Shown piece by piece: positions 10,292 to 19,982 of a stretch of DNA of 64,000 nucleotides. Position numbers and translations under genes: made by a program. The notes below the pieces were generated by a model that saw only the letters and a list, made by a program, of their open reading frames with translations, was not told the DNA's origin and did no database searches. The stretch comes from an uncultured Collinsella sp. GTDB taxonomy: Bacteria; Actinomycetota; Coriobacteriia; Coriobacteriales; Coriobacteriaceae. The number at the start of each line of letters is the position of its first letter. Position 1 is the stretch's first letter. The DNA lies in contig CAUEQX010000001.1 of NCBI GenBank assembly GCA_959020035.1, positions 1 through 64,000 on the forward strand, written 5' to 3'.

Positions 10292-11890
10292 TTAGTTCTC
10301 CTCTGATCCAGAAACATCCGAATGGTGCTTGGCCATGAACTGCTGCTTGAAGTCGCCGATGACGCGCAAGAGCTCAGCCTTGGTGTCATCATCGATCTTC
10401 TTGGCGCGAACCTTGTCGAGCAGCGAGCCAAAGCCATTGTCCATGTACTCGATGAGCTCGGCACGGAAAGGCAGCACGTCGGCAATCTCCAGGTCATCCA
10501 GGAAGCCCTCGTTGCCAGCGAACAGCGTAACGATCTGCTCGCCAACCTCAAACGGCTTGTAGCGCGGCTGCTTCAGGAGCTCGGTCATGCGGGCACCATG
10601 GGTCAGCTGCTTCTGAGTAGCCTCGTCAAGGTCGGAGCCAAACTGCGTAAAGCCAGCGAGCTCCTGATAGGAAGCGAGGTCCAGACGGAGGTTGCCGGCG
10701 ACCTGCTTCATGGCCTTGGTCTGCGCATCGCCACCGACGCGGGACACGGAGATACCCACGTCGACTGCCGGGCGCTGACCCTGGAAGAAGAGCTCGGACT
10801 GCAGGTAGATCTGACCATCGGTAATGGAAATGACGTTGGTCGGAATGTAGGCCGAGACGTCGCCGTCCTGGGTCTCGATGATCGGCAGTGCCGTCATGGA
10901 GCCGTAACCGTTCTTCTTGGACATCTTGACGGCACGCTCGAGCAGACGAGAGTGCAGGTAGAAGATGTCGCCAGGATAGGCCTCGCGTCCGGGCGGACGA
11001 TGCAGCGTCAGCGACATCTGACGGTAGGCCACAGCCTGCTTGGACAGGTCATCGTAGATGACGAGCACGTGGCCGCCGGGGTTGGTCTCGCTGGCGGGCT
11101 TGCCGTCCTCGCCGTTGTACATAAAGAACTCGCCAATAGCGGCACCGGCCATAGGCGCGATGTACTGCATAGGGGCGGAATCGGCAGCGGTGGCCGAAAC
11201 GATGATGGTGTAGTCGAGCGCACCGTGCTGAGCGAGGGTCTCGCGGATGTTGGCAACCGTGGAGGCCTTCTGGCCGATGGCGACATAGATGCAGACCATG
11301 CCCTTGCCGCGCTGGTTGAGGATAGCGTCGATGGCGATGGCGGTCTTACCGGTCTTACGGTCACCGATGATGAGCTCACGCTGACCGCGGCCAATAGGCA
11401 CCATGGAGTCGATAGCGAGCAGACCGGTCTGAACCGGCTCGCACACCGGGGTACGATCGATGACGCCGGGAGCCTTGAACTCGATGGGGCGACGGTGCGT
11501 AGCGACGATGTCGCCCAGGCCGTCGATGGGCTGGCCGAGCGGATTGACGACGCGGCCGAGCATGGCACGGCTCACGGGGATATCCATAACGCGGCCAGTG
11601 GTGCGGCACTCGTCGCCTTCCTTGATGGAGTCGACGGCACCGAACAGAACGGCGCCGACCTCGTCACGGTCAAGGTTCTGGGCAAGGCCGAAGACGGTCT
11701 CACCGGTATCGGAGCTCTTGAACTCCAGAAGCTCGCCTGCCATGGCGCTCTTGAGGCCGGAGACGCGCGCGATGCCGTCGCCTACCTCGTCGACCGTTGA
11801 AACCTCATGCGTATCGACCGTCGCGGAGAGGCTCGTGAGCTGCTCCTGCAGTTTCTTGGCGATATCCTGGGCATTGAGGGTTTCGGACAT
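10292..11890 (-). CDS. atpA: F1Fo ATP synthase alpha subunit
   Basis: 532 residues. Non-catalytic nucleotide-binding subunit of F1. P-loop GDRKTGKT and the family signature around [13 protein letters not shown] are present. The C-terminal tail (about 25 residues ending SDVSGSEEN) is a little longer than usual. Starts on the last base of the atpH stop codon. Confidence 0.97.
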   Translation of the reverse strand: MSETLNAQDIAKKLQEQLTSLSATVDTHEVSTVDEVGDGIARVSGLKSAMAGELLEFKSSDTGETVFGLAQNLDRDEVGAVLFGAVDSIKEGDECRTTGRVMDIPVSRAMLGRVVNPLGQPIDGLGDIVATHRRPIEFKAPGVIDRTPVCEPVQTGLLAIDSMVPIGRGQRELIIGDRKTGKTAIAIDAILNQRGKGMVCIYVAIGQKASTVANIRETLAQHGALDYTIIVSATAADSAPMQYIAPMAGAAIGEFFMYNGEDGKPASETNPGGHVLVIYDDLSKQAVAYRQMSLTLHRPPGREAYPGDIFYLHSRLLERAVKMSKKNGYGSMTALPIIETQDGDVSAYIPTNVISITDGQIYLQSELFFQGQRPAVDVGISVSRVGGDAQTKAMKQVAGNLRLDLASYQELAGFTQFGSDLDEATQKQLTHGARMTELLKQPRYKPFEVGEQIVTLFAGNEGFLDDLEIADVLPFRAELIEYMDNGFGSLLDKVRAKKIDDDTKAELLRVIGDFKQQFMAKHHSDVSGSEEN

Positions 11891-12366
11891 TAGGCTTCAC
11901 CTCCGTACGAATTAGCAGAGTTTGCGAGGGTCTCCTGCGCGATGCGCAGCTGCGTCTTGACGGAAATGTCACGACGCTCGCCGCGGGCCTCGAGCACCAG
12001 GCCGCCCACGATAGACGGGTCGACCTGCTCGATAAGGAATACCTTGCGGCCGAAGTCCTGCTCGCATTTCTTAGTGATGGTTTGACGCAGCTCGTCGTCG
12101 AGCGGGATCGCCGTGGTGACGGTCACGCCCACTACATCCTCGTCTTCCTCGGCAACATACTTAAAGGCAGCTGCCACCTTGGGAAGAAGGTCGAGCTGGT
12201 CGCGCTTGGACATGGTGTCGAGCACGGCGATGATCTCGGGGCTGGCAGAAGCCAAGCGCTCGATCATCTCGAGGTCCTCGAACACATGGTTCTCGGCCTT
12301 GGCGGCTTCCAAAAGGGAACGCGCGTAGGTCTCGAGCACCTTGTCCTGATAGCGGCTAGTCGGCAT
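11890..12366 (-). CDS. atpH: F1Fo ATP synthase delta subunit
   Basis: 158 residues, shorter than the usual 175-185. Peripheral-stalk subunit joining F1 to the b dimer. Recognised by the N-terminal YARSLLEAA helix and the C-terminal signature around [22 protein letters not shown]. The first 11 bases overlap the end of atpF. Confidence 0.93.
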   Translation of the reverse strand: MPTSRYQDKVLETYARSLLEAAKAENHVFEDLEMIERLASASPEIIAVLDTMSKRDQLDLLPKVAAAFKYVAEEDEDVVGVTVTTAIPLDDELRQTITKKCEQDFGRKVFLIEQVDPSIVGGLVLEARGERRDISVKTQLRIAQETLANSANSYGGEA

Positions 12367-12958
12367 TCAGGCTACCTGCTTCCTGGATGTAGCGCTCGAT
12401 GAGCTTCTTCTGCTCAGCATCGTCCTCGAGTGCCTCGCCCACGATCTTGGTGGCGACGGCAACGGACAGGTCGGCGATGGAGCTCGCGGCACCGGCGTAG
12501 ATGGACTTGCGCTCGTCCTCGACGGTCGTATGGGCCTTGGCGATGATCTCCTCGGCCTCCTTGTGAGCAGCCTCGATGATACGGGCACGCTCGGACTCGG
12601 CGTCCTTACGGGCCTCGAGAACGATGTCGGCAGCCTGACGACGGGCGTCGGTGACGATCGAGTCGGACTCAGCGCGCTTGGCGATAGCCTCCTGCTTGGT
12701 CTTCTCGGCCTCGTCGAGGCTCTCCTCGATCTTCTTGCCGCGCTCCTCCATGGTTTTCATGATGCCCGGCAGGGCGAACTTGGCCAGCACGATCCAGATA
12801 ATCAGGAAGGCGATAAGCGCCGGGATGAACTCCGCCATCTTAGGGATGAGGATGTCCGCACCGGCGGCGCCGTCCTCGGCGAACGCGGAAACCGGCATGA
12901 GCAGCGCGGCCGCGGACGCGGAGAGTGCGATCGCGCTCTTCTGGGATGAAAGATTCAT
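12356..12958 (-). CDS. atpF: F1Fo ATP synthase b subunit
   Basis: 200 residues. Peripheral stalk: one membrane helix (about 44-66, ALIAFLIIWIVLAKF) followed by a long charged coiled coil. Unusual: before the membrane helix there is a stretch that looks like a cleavable signal peptide (SSQKSAIALSASAAALLMPV then SAFAED, about residues 4-28). The usual b subunit starts close to its membrane helix. The ATG is secure in position; no nearer start with a ribosome site is seen. Confidence 0.93.
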   Translation of the reverse strand: MNLSSQKSAIALSASAAALLMPVSAFAEDGAAGADILIPKMAEFIPALIAFLIIWIVLAKFALPGIMKTMEERGKKIEESLDEAEKTKQEAIAKRAESDSIVTDARRQAADIVLEARKDAESERARIIEAAHKEAEEIIAKAHTTVEDERKSIYAGAASSIADLSVAVATKIVGEALEDDAEQKKLIERYIQEAGSLNAD

Positions 12959-12973
12959 ACTTGACGCTCCGTG

Positions 12974-13168
12974 CTATTTAACGATCAGCGCGACAACGAA
13001 GCCGATCAGAGCCAGAGCCTCGCCGAAAGCGGAGCCCATGATGAAGACGGTGAACACGCGGCCCTGGACCTCAGGCTGACGGGCCATAGCACCCGTAGCA
13101 CCCAGAGCAGACAGGCCGATAGCAAGACCAGCGCCGATAACACCGAGACCGTAACCGATAACTCCCAC
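12974..13168 (-). CDS. atpE: F1Fo ATP synthase c subunit
   Basis: 64 residues, a short two-helix ring subunit. The polar loop ARQPE and the carboxylate in GEALALIGF (helix 2) are present. The Na+ ligands known from sodium-driven rings (Gln in helix 1, Ser/Thr after the Glu) are absent: the residue after Glu is Ala. A proton-coupled ring is therefore likely. Start is GTG at 13168 with AAGGAGG 4 bases upstream. A 124-base gap separates it from atpB. Confidence 0.93.
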   Translation of the reverse strand: MGVIGYGLGVIGAGLAIGLSALGATGAMARQPEVQGRVFTVFIMGSAFGEALALIGFVVALIVK

Positions 13169-13292
13169 GATTCCTCCTTTGTCGTGCGTGTCTTATTTCA
13201 CGCAGGATAACCTTTTTATAACTGCCGGGCTCCATGGGTACGGGCACCGGCGGTTTAACGAATTGCCTTACCTTTAAGGCGCGAACGGAAGA

Positions 13293-14096
13293 CTACTCCT
13301 CCTCCGCGACCTCCTCTGCCTCGGAGACATACACGGCGGTAAGGACCGTGAAGACGTAAGCCTGGATGGCGCCGACCACAAGCTCGATCGCATAGATCAG
13401 GATGAGGATGGCAAGCCAGGCCAGCGAAGGCAGGGCGCCGACGGCGTGGGCCGCGGAAACCTGCTGAAGCAGCGGCTGCATGAACATGCTCGCCATGATG
13501 GCGAACGAGCCCATGACCACGTGTCCTGCGAACATGTTGCAGAACAGACGGACGGCGAGCGTGATGAGGCGCAGGAAGGTCGAGAAAAGCTCGACGACCC
13601 ACACAAGCACGTTCATCGGGAAGCTCACGCCCTGCGGGGCGAGGCTCTTGATGTAGCCGATCACGCCGTGAGCCTTGCATCCGTAGTAGATGAAGTACAC
13701 GAAGGCGAAGATGGCGAGCGCAGCGGTGGAGCCGATTGCGCCGGTGCCGGGCTTCATTCCCGGGATCAGGCCGATCATGTTATTGATCAGGATGAACAGG
13801 AAAAGCGAGCACAGGAACGGGAAGTGCTTCTTCCAGTTCTCACCCACGACGCCCTTGCCGATATCGTTCTCGACGTACTCGATGATGTACTCGAAACCGT
13901 TGACGAAGAAGCCCTTGGGAACCAGGGTCTGCTTCTTCTTGAACACGGCCAGGACGATCAGGAGCACGATCGTGGAGACGATCAGCCAAAACGAGTACTG
14001 CGTGATGCCGCAGCTCAGATCGCCCACGACAGGGGTGGAGCTGAACTCGCTGACCAGATGATTAATCTCATCAGGCAGCTTTTCAAAAATTTCCAC
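13293..14096 (-). CDS. atpB: F1Fo ATP synthase a subunit
   Basis: 267 residues, polytopic membrane protein forming the ion half-channels. The essential arginine helix is visible as LRLITLAVRLFCNMFAGH, and the C-terminal helix ends AIQAYVFTVLTAVYVSEA. Start is GTG at 14096 with AAAGGT upstream. First canonical atp gene, 3 bases after the small membrane protein. Confidence 0.95.
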   Translation of the reverse strand: MEIFEKLPDEINHLVSEFSSTPVVGDLSCGITQYSFWLIVSTIVLLIVLAVFKKKQTLVPKGFFVNGFEYIIEYVENDIGKGVVGENWKKHFPFLCSLFLFILINNMIGLIPGMKPGTGAIGSTAALAIFAFVYFIYYGCKAHGVIGYIKSLAPQGVSFPMNVLVWVVELFSTFLRLITLAVRLFCNMFAGHVVMGSFAIMASMFMQPLLQQVSAAHAVGALPSLAWLAILILIYAIELVVGAIQAYVFTVLTAVYVSEAEEVAEEE

Positions 14097-14099
14097 GAC

Positions 14100-14411
14100 T
14101 TACCTTTCGACCTCATGAGGATCTCGCAGCGCCTTGGCGACGCGAACCGTGCAGGCGGCCATAAAGGCCACGAAGCCAATCGCCTCGCCCAGGAGGAACA
14201 TGCGAAATGCCTCTCCGAACAACGCAAACACAACCAAGGTAAAGACGAGCAGGGCGACTGCCGAGACCGCCAGACTCACCATGCCCTTGAGCATGTCCGC
14301 ATTCTGCTTATCGTCAAGAACCGGCTTGAGCGTAAAGACAAAGGGAAGGAAGGCAATTGCGCCCGCGATGGCGCCTGCAACGATAGCGAGCAGATCGGCT
14401 ATCTGAAACAC
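14100..14411 (-). CDS. small membrane protein in the atpI position
   Basis: 103 residues with about three membrane helices (about 4-27, 45-68, 71-92) and a basic end. It occupies the place of atpI, first gene of the atp operon, but the sequence is too diverged for me to assign to the AtpI family. By position it may help assemble the c-ring or carry ions. GTG start at 14411 with AGGA 6 bases upstream; 3 bases from atpB. Confidence 0.75.
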   Translation of the reverse strand: MFQIADLLAIVAGAIAGAIAFLPFVFTLKPVLDDKQNADMLKGMVSLAVSAVALLVFTLVVFALFGEAFRMFLLGEAIGFVAFMAACTVRVAKALRDPHEVER

Positions 14412-14471
14412 TGGCTTCCTCGCTTTCCTTTTTACGCCTCACGGCACAGTCCCAGCCAAACATTGGTGACT

Positions 14472-14499
14472 ATTGTACGAGCCAATCGCTAAAGTACAA
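14472..14499 (-). promoter_or_regulatory. candidate sigma-70 promoter of the atp operon
   Basis: On the minus strand: TTGTAC (14499-14494), 16-base spacer, TACAAT (14477-14472), about 60 bases before the first gene. Pattern match only. The rest of 14500-14690 shows no gene. Confidence 0.5.
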
Positions 14500-14690
14500 C
14501 CGTAAAACAAACGGTTAATACGCACCTGTACGTTTTCTTAAGGCCTTCTTTATGCCGCAGGTACGGTAATACGTTTTTTCGAACCCCTCAGGGCAAAACG
14601 TCCGTTAACAGAAGTGCGCGTGGACGACTTTTGCTCGCCCGCGCGCACCATTTCTTCGTATTTGTGACCGTAGCCGACAAGGCCCAACGA

Positions 14691-15338
14691 CTAGAGCGTG
14701 CCGTAGATGCGGTCTCCGGCGTCGCCCAGGCCGGGAACGATGTAGGCGGCCTCGTTGAGATGGTCGTCGATGGCGCACGTATAAATATGTACGTCGGGGT
14801 CCTTTTCGGTCAGTGACTTGAGGCCCTCGGGCGCGGCGACGATACACAGCATGCGAATATCCTTAACACCGCGCTCGCGCAGGTAGCTGATGGCCATCTC
14901 GGCCGAACCGCCCGTGGCGAGCATGGGGTCGACAACCAGGCAGATGCGCTGATCGATATCCTTGGGCATCTTGCAGTAATACTCATGCGGCTCGTGGGTG
15001 ACCTCGTCGCGCTCCATACCGATGTGGCCCACGCGAGCGGAGGGCACCAAGTCGAGGATGCCATCGACCATGCCGAGGCCCGCGCGCAGGATAGGAACGA
15101 TGGCGAGCTTCTTGCCGGCAAGCTGCTTAAACGTGGCAGTGGTGATGGGGGTCTCGACCTCGACGTCTTCCATGGGCAGGTCGCGCATGGCCTCGTAGCC
15201 GTCAAAGAGCGCAAGCTCGCGCACGAGCTGGCGGAACTGGTTGGTGCCGGTGCTCTTGTCGCGCAGGATCGACAGCTTGTGCTGGACGAGCGGATGGTCG
15301 ACAAGCGTCACGCGGGACGTATCGTAGGTGACGGTCAT
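14691..15338 (-). CDS. upp: uracil phosphoribosyltransferase
   Basis: 215 residues. Pyrimidine salvage: uracil plus PRPP to UMP. PRPP loop [12 protein letters not shown], the ILRAGLGM motif and the C-terminal [13 protein letters not shown] are intact. ATG at 15338 is chosen because it begins the conserved domain and AAGGGG lies upstream; the frame is open 21 codons further. Lies between glpK and the atp operon, the usual Gram-positive neighbourhood (upp next to atp). Confidence 0.96.
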   Translation of the reverse strand: MTVTYDTSRVTLVDHPLVQHKLSILRDKSTGTNQFRQLVRELALFDGYEAMRDLPMEDVEVETPITTATFKQLAGKKLAIVPILRAGLGMVDGILDLVPSARVGHIGMERDEVTHEPHEYYCKMPKDIDQRICLVVDPMLATGGSAEMAISYLRERGVKDIRMLCIVAAPEGLKSLTEKDPDVHIYTCAIDDHLNEAAYIVPGLGDAGDRIYGTL

Positions 15339-15461
15339 GGGTTGATTGCCCCTTTCGTTGCGGCCGGAAGATGGCCTTGCTGACAAGACGCCTGGCGACA
15401 TTGTTGCCTCGCGCCGTGCATAAGTTTAACGGTTTGTTGTATCGAGCAGCTCGTCGCAACC

Positions 15462-17003
15462 CTACTGAGCGGTGTTGAGCGAACGCTTGACGGCATCACG
15501 CCAACCAGCGAGGTTGCTCTCACGGCGCTCGGCGGACATGTGAGGATGGAAGACTTTGACGATCTGAGCGTTTTGCTCCAGCTCCTCCAAATCCTCCCAA
15601 TAGCCGACAGCAAGGCCCGCCAAGTACGCGGCGCCAATCGCCGTGGTCTCCACCGTCTCGCACTGCAGCACGGGGATATCCAGCAGATCAGCCTGGAATT
15701 GCATGATGAACTCGTTGCGCGAGGCACCGCCATCGACGGACAGGCGCTCAATCGAAAGTCCCACGTCCTGCTCCATGGCGCGTAGTACGTCATAACTCTG
15801 GTAGGCCATGGACTCGCAGGCCGCACGCACAATGGTCGCGCGACTCGAGGCGCCGGTCAGGCCGCACACGATACCGCGAGCATGCGGGTCCCACCAGGGA
15901 GCGCCCAGGCCTGCGAAGGCGGGGACGAAGTAGCAGCCCTCGTTGTCGCTGATCGAAGTGGCGAGTTGCGCGGACTCGCTCACGCTCGAGATGATGCCCA
16001 TGTTGTTGCGCAGCCAATTCATGGTTGAGCCGGCGGCAAAGATAGAGCCCTCGAGCGCATAGCTGATCTTCCCGTCCGCGGCGATACCGATCGTGGAGAC
16101 CAGACCGTTCTTGGATTCGACGATCTCGTCGCCGGTGTTCATGAGCATAAAGCAACCCGTGCCATAGGTGTTTTTGGTCTGGCCGGGATGGAAGCAGCAG
16201 TGGCCGAACAGCGACGCCTGCTGGTCGCCCGCCACGCCCATGATGGGTGGCATGTTGGTCATGATGTCGCTCGCGACGCGGCCGTAGTCGCCCGAGCTCC
16301 AACGAACCTCGGGCATCATGGAACGTGGAACGTCAAAGAGCGCCAGCAGATCGTCGTCCCAATCGAGCGTATGGATATTAAAGAGCGCGGTGCGGCTGGC
16401 ATTGGTGTAGTCGGTGGCAAAGACCTGACCGCCGGTGAGGTTGTAGATGAGCCAGGTGTCGATGGTGCCGAACATGAGGTCGCCCGCCACCGCGCTCTCA
16501 CGCGCACCGTCAACGTTGTCGAGGATCCACGGCACCTTGGAAGCCGAGAAATACGGATCGAGTGTGAGTCCCGTGCGGGAGCGCACCAGTTCTTCTGCGC
16601 CCTGCTCGACCAGCTCGTCGATCAGAGGTGCGGTGCGACGGCATTGCCACACGATGGCGTTATAGATGGGTTGGCCGCTTATGCGGTCCCACACCACCGT
16701 GGTCTCGCGCTGGTTGGAGATACCGATGGCGGCAATGCGGTCAGAATGGATGCCGCTCTTAAACTGGACCTCCATCATCACGCCGATCTGGCTGGCAAGC
16801 ACCTCCGTGGGATCCTGCTCCACCCAGCCGGGGCGCGGGAAGCTGGTTTTGACGCTACGGCGCGCCTGGGCGACGATGCAGCCGTACTCGTCGACGATGG
16901 TCGCGAGTACCGAGGTAGTGCCGCAGTCGAGCGCCATGATGTAGGAACCGCCAAAGCTAAACGAGGCGTCTTCCATACCCAGGCTACCTAGATTCAACGA
17001 CAT
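15462..17003 (-). CDS. glpK: glycerol kinase
   Basis: 513 residues, FGGY kinase that phosphorylates glycerol to glycerol 3-phosphate. Features: LDCGTTSVLA phosphate loop after a 23-residue leader, PGWVEQDPTE, ISNQRETTVVWD, and the C-terminal FGGY signature ending in DGGASRNEFIMQ. The short N-terminal extension (about 20 residues) is unusual but contains no better start. No glycerol facilitator or glycerol-3-phosphate dehydrogenase is adjacent; it sits 13 bases after sua5, so it seems to have joined a housekeeping operon. Confidence 0.95.
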   Translation of the reverse strand: MSLNLGSLGMEDASFSFGGSYIMALDCGTTSVLATIVDEYGCIVAQARRSVKTSFPRPGWVEQDPTEVLASQIGVMMEVQFKSGIHSDRIAAIGISNQRETTVVWDRISGQPIYNAIVWQCRRTAPLIDELVEQGAEELVRSRTGLTLDPYFSASKVPWILDNVDGARESAVAGDLMFGTIDTWLIYNLTGGQVFATDYTNASRTALFNIHTLDWDDDLLALFDVPRSMMPEVRWSSGDYGRVASDIMTNMPPIMGVAGDQQASLFGHCCFHPGQTKNTYGTGCFMLMNTGDEIVESKNGLVSTIGIAADGKISYALEGSIFAAGSTMNWLRNNMGIISSVSESAQLATSISDNEGCYFVPAFAGLGAPWWDPHARGIVCGLTGASSRATIVRAACESMAYQSYDVLRAMEQDVGLSIERLSVDGGASRNEFIMQFQADLLDIPVLQCETVETTAIGAAYLAGLAVGYWEDLEELEQNAQIVKVFHPHMSAERRESNLAGWRDAVKRSLNTAQ

Positions 17004-17016
17004 CGCTTACACCTTT

Positions 17017-17760
17017 CTATTGCATCGGGTCGGACAGGACCCGCTCGATCTCTGATGCGGGAAGCGCGCCTTGGCGCAGGATCTGGAGCTCGCCGTGCTG
17101 AAACGACACGATGGTTGAGGCGTCGCGACACGGGGTCTCACCGGCGTCGACGGCCACATCGACCCCCTCCAGGATGCGCTCCTCCACCGTGACAAAACTT
17201 GCCGGCGCGGGCGCGCCATGCGTGTTGGCGCTGGTGCAGGCAAGAGGGCTGCCGCAGGCGCGGATGAGCGCCTGCACCACGGGCGAGGCCGAAGCGCGAA
17301 GTGCCACCGTGTCGTCGGCTGCGCGCATAAAGGTCGGCACGCAGGGGGCCGCCTTAACCACGATAGTCAGGGCGCCCGGCCAGCATCGTCGGGCGAGCAC
17401 GCGGGCCTCGTTAGGGATATCCACGCCATAGCGGTCGCGCGCCTCGGCATCATCGACCAGCCAGGCAACCGTTTGGGTGAGCTCGCGCTGCTTGAGGGTA
17501 AAGATACGACGATAGCCGGTGCCGAGTGCGGGGACCGCGGCGCCGTTGACGGTGGCCTGCGGATCGCGCGGCCACGGCAGAGGTTCACTTGTATCTTGTG
17601 GAACGGCATCCGAGAAGGCGTTGACCGCCACGGCGACACCGTAGACCGTCTCGGTTGGAATAAGCGCCAGGCCGCCGCGACCGAGTAGCTCGGCCGTGCG
17701 CTCGACTGCAAGCCGATGCGGCTCGCGCGCTCCCTCGTATACCCGATAGACCGTCTGCAT
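17017..17760 (-). CDS. L-threonylcarbamoyladenylate synthase (Sua5/YrdC/YwlC family)
   Basis: 247 residues. Makes threonylcarbamoyl-AMP from threonine, bicarbonate and ATP for t6A in tRNA. YrdC-domain motifs are GLALIPTETVYGVAV near the N-terminus and SPLACTSANTHG. It lacks the extra C-terminal Sua5 domain, so it is the short form. In many Gram-positives this gene follows prmC; here a toxin-antitoxin pair lies between them. Start ATG at 17760. Confidence 0.9.
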   Translation of the reverse strand: MQTVYRVYEGAREPHRLAVERTAELLGRGGLALIPTETVYGVAVAVNAFSDAVPQDTSEPLPWPRDPQATVNGAAVPALGTGYRRIFTLKQRELTQTVAWLVDDAEARDRYGVDIPNEARVLARRCWPGALTIVVKAAPCVPTFMRAADDTVALRASASPVVQALIRACGSPLACTSANTHGAPAPASFVTVEERILEGVDVAVDAGETPCRDASTIVSFQHGELQILRQGALPASEIERVLSDPMQ

Positions 17761-17908
17761 GTGTATGCCAGCCCCTTACGCTCTGGTGCAAGTTTGTTTA
17801 CTGTGGGGCATTCTCGCACGAAACGTTCAACCTATTTGCCCAGAGCGCATGTTGGTTTGGTGAGCGGCTCTAGTAGTCGGTGAAAGTGAGGGGGTTAATT
17901 GAAGATTT

Positions 17909-18211
17909 TTAGCGCGCAAGCGTAACGGTACGATCGGGAAACTCGATGCTTGCAACCAGTTTTCCGCCGAGGCTCTCTGCGTACCTGCTCAGCGTGTCAA
18001 GCCTCATCGAACCCAATTCCCCACGCTCGAGCTCGGATACGCGTTTTTGAGAAACGCCCATCGATTGGGCGACCGACGCCTGTGTTAGATCTTTTAGCCT
18101 GCGAATCTGAGCAAGCTTATAGGCTTCGATACGATCGCGAGTCCTCTCCTGCTCGGCGGTAATGGAGTCGCGTGTTATCCCGCGAGATTCCATATACTCA
18201 TGCAGTTCCAT
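17909..18211 (-). CDS. XRE-family antitoxin (HigA-like)
   Basis: 100 residues with a Cro/C1 helix-turn-helix in the second half (LTQASVAQSMGVSQKRVSELERG). The N-terminal region is charged. It overlaps the upstream toxin-like gene by 14 bases. By arrangement it should neutralise the toxin and repress the pair, as in HigBA-type modules where the toxin comes first. Confidence 0.85.
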   Translation of the reverse strand: MELHEYMESRGITRDSITAEQERTRDRIEAYKLAQIRRLKDLTQASVAQSMGVSQKRVSELERGELGSMRLDTLSRYAESLGGKLVASIEFPDRTVTLAR

Positions 18212-18593
18212 CTCGATCGAGCCTCCTTACGTGGCGACGGTATATTTGCTCGGCCTTTGGAATGTTGATCGCATACCAGCCGTTCCATTTTGCCCTTGAC
18301 GATCCCGCTCGCGACTTATCACCCGCCAATAGCAATACCGCCTGGCGCTTGGGGTCAAAGGCGAAGAGGATGCGGATCACCTGCCCACCACATGAAGTCA
18401 CTCTCAGCTCCTTTAAATGATGAAGCTTCGAGCCCTTGACACGGTCAACCAGTGGACGACCAAGGCTGGGACCTTCCTTTTCGAGCACCAAAAGGTCTGC
18501 ATAAATCTGCTTCAGCGTAGCTTCATCCTGCTCATCAAGCCAAGGTTCAATGTAATCAAGCACGATACGGTACCGATGCAGCTGATTTGACAT
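18198..18593 (-). CDS. RelE/HigB-superfamily toxin (phage Gp49-like)
   Basis: 131 residues. The pattern LVDRVKGSKLHHLKELRVTS followed by IRILFAFDPKRQAVLLLAGDK is characteristic of the Gp49/HigB-type RelE toxins, which act as ribosome-dependent mRNA endonucleases. First gene of the pair; good ribosome site (GGAGAAAGG) and its own promoter (18608-18635). Function as a toxin is family inference. Confidence 0.85.
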   Translation of the reverse strand: MSNQLHRYRIVLDYIEPWLDEQDEATLKQIYADLLVLEKEGPSLGRPLVDRVKGSKLHHLKELRVTSCGGQVIRILFAFDPKRQAVLLLAGDKSRAGSSRAKWNGWYAINIPKAEQIYRRHVRRLDRDGTA

Positions 18594-18607
18594 ACCTTTC
18601 TCCTTCT

Positions 18608-18635
18608 ATAGTAGAAGTTTTACGGTATATTGCAA
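18608..18635 (-). promoter_or_regulatory. candidate promoter of the toxin-antitoxin pair
   Basis: Minus strand TTGCAA (18635-18630), 16-base spacer, TACTAT (18613-18608), just upstream of the toxin ribosome site. The area is AT-richer than the flanks. Confidence 0.5.
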
Positions 18636-18668
18636 GAGCAAACTTGAGCAAATGTCTATTAGTTCAGC

Positions 18669-19928
18669 TTAATTACGCTGCTTGGGCTCGGTGACGATGG
18701 CTCGGACGATGCGGGGGCGATCGGTGAGGTCGTGGACGATGCGCACGTCCGACAGACCCGCTTGACGACAGAGCTCGGCCGCAGCGTCGAGCGCGCCCTC
18801 GTAGAGCTCGCAGGCAAACAGGCCGCCGGCGCGCAGCATGTAGGGCGCCGCGTTGAGCAGACGGCGGAAGATATCGAGGCCGTCGGCGCCGCCCTCGAGC
18901 GCCAGGTCGGGCTCAAAGTCCTTGACCTCGTGCGGCAGTGAGCGCATGACATCGGTGGGGATGTAGGGCGGGTTGGAGACGAGTACGTCAAAGGTGCCCC
19001 ACTCTTCGCGGGGAATGGAACTCACCAGGTTCGTGAGGCTGAAGGCGACCTCGTCGGACGTGAGGCCAAGCGCATCGCGGTTTTTGGTAGCAAGGTCGAT
19101 GGCGCGCGGCTCGATATCGGTAGCAGTGCAGGTAACGTGGCCGCGACGCTCCCAGGCAAGCGAGAGCGAGATGCAGCCCGTGCCGCAGCCGACCTCGAGA
19201 ACGCGGGCAGTGCGGGGCCCGGCTGGAGCAGGTACGTTGGCCTCGGCGGCATCTTGCACGAGAGTCGTCTGTTGGTCGTTGCCCTCAATGGCGATGCCGT
19301 ATTCGTCGAGCTCGGGCTCGGCGGCTTCCGCGGCTTCGGCTTCTGCTGCCCGCGCGGCGGCTTCCTCGGCCTCGCGGTCGGCCAGTTCCTCGGCATAGGC
19401 ACGGCTGCCCAGTACGTCGCCGCCTAGCGCCGCCTCATCGGCAGCCGTCAGGTTAGCGGCACGGCGCTCGGCGGTCGCGCGTTCGTCTGCCAGCGCCGCC
19501 TCGGCTTTGCGAGCCTGCTCGACCTCATCGTTCCAAGGCAGCTCCACGCGCTGGCGGGCAGCGGCCTCGGGGCTCAGTACCTCGGCATCCAGATAGTCCA
19601 GGACTTCCTCGACGAGCATCTCGGTCTCGGGGCGCGGGATGAGCACGCCGGGGGCGCACGCGACGTCGATCATGCGAAACTGCGTGCTACCGGTGATGTA
19701 CTGCAGCGGCTCGCCCTTCGCGCGTCGGACGACTGCCGCGTGCATGGTCTCGAGCTGCGCTGCGTCGAGCGTCTCGTCCATGCGCATATACAAGTCGATA
19801 CGCGCCAGGCCCGTTGCCGCACACAGCAGCCACTCGGCAGAAAGACGGGGATGCTCCTCACCGCGCTCGGCCAGGTACTCCTTGGTCCACTCGAGACAAC
19901 GCTTGATGGTCCAGATCTCGTTTGCCAT
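18669..19928 (-). CDS. prmC: peptide chain release factor N5-glutamine methyltransferase with a large insertion
   Basis: 419 residues. PrmC methylates the Gln of the GGQ motif in release factors. N-terminal helical domain, then GVLIPRPETEMLVEEVLDYL (about 94-113), SAM-binding VLEVGCGTG (about 243-250) and catalytic SNPPYIP (Asn319-Tyr322). The family is normally about 280 residues. Here some 115-120 residues, very rich in Ala and Glu (about 117-238), separate the two domains; it looks like a charged helical linker. ATG at 19928 has GGGGAGG upstream. prfA lies upstream but is separated by about 600 bases including a family A element. Confidence 0.93.
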   Translation of the reverse strand: MANEIWTIKRCLEWTKEYLAERGEEHPRLSAEWLLCAATGLARIDLYMRMDETLDAAQLETMHAAVVRRAKGEPLQYITGSTQFRMIDVACAPGVLIPRPETEMLVEEVLDYLDAEVLSPEAAARQRVELPWNDEVEQARKAEAALADERATAERRAANLTAADEAALGGDVLGSRAYAEELADREAEEAAARAAEAEAAEAAEPELDEYGIAIEGNDQQTTLVQDAAEANVPAPAGPRTARVLEVGCGTGCISLSLAWERRGHVTCTATDIEPRAIDLATKNRDALGLTSDEVAFSLTNLVSSIPREEWGTFDVLVSNPPYIPTDVMRSLPHEVKDFEPDLALEGGADGLDIFRRLLNAAPYMLRAGGLFACELYEGALDAAAELCRQAGLSDVRIVHDLTDRPRIVRAIVTEPKQRN

Positions 19929-19982
19929 GGGGTCCTCCCCTCTTAAGCGCCGGGCGGCGCGCGAATGTCGGAGCAGATTGTA

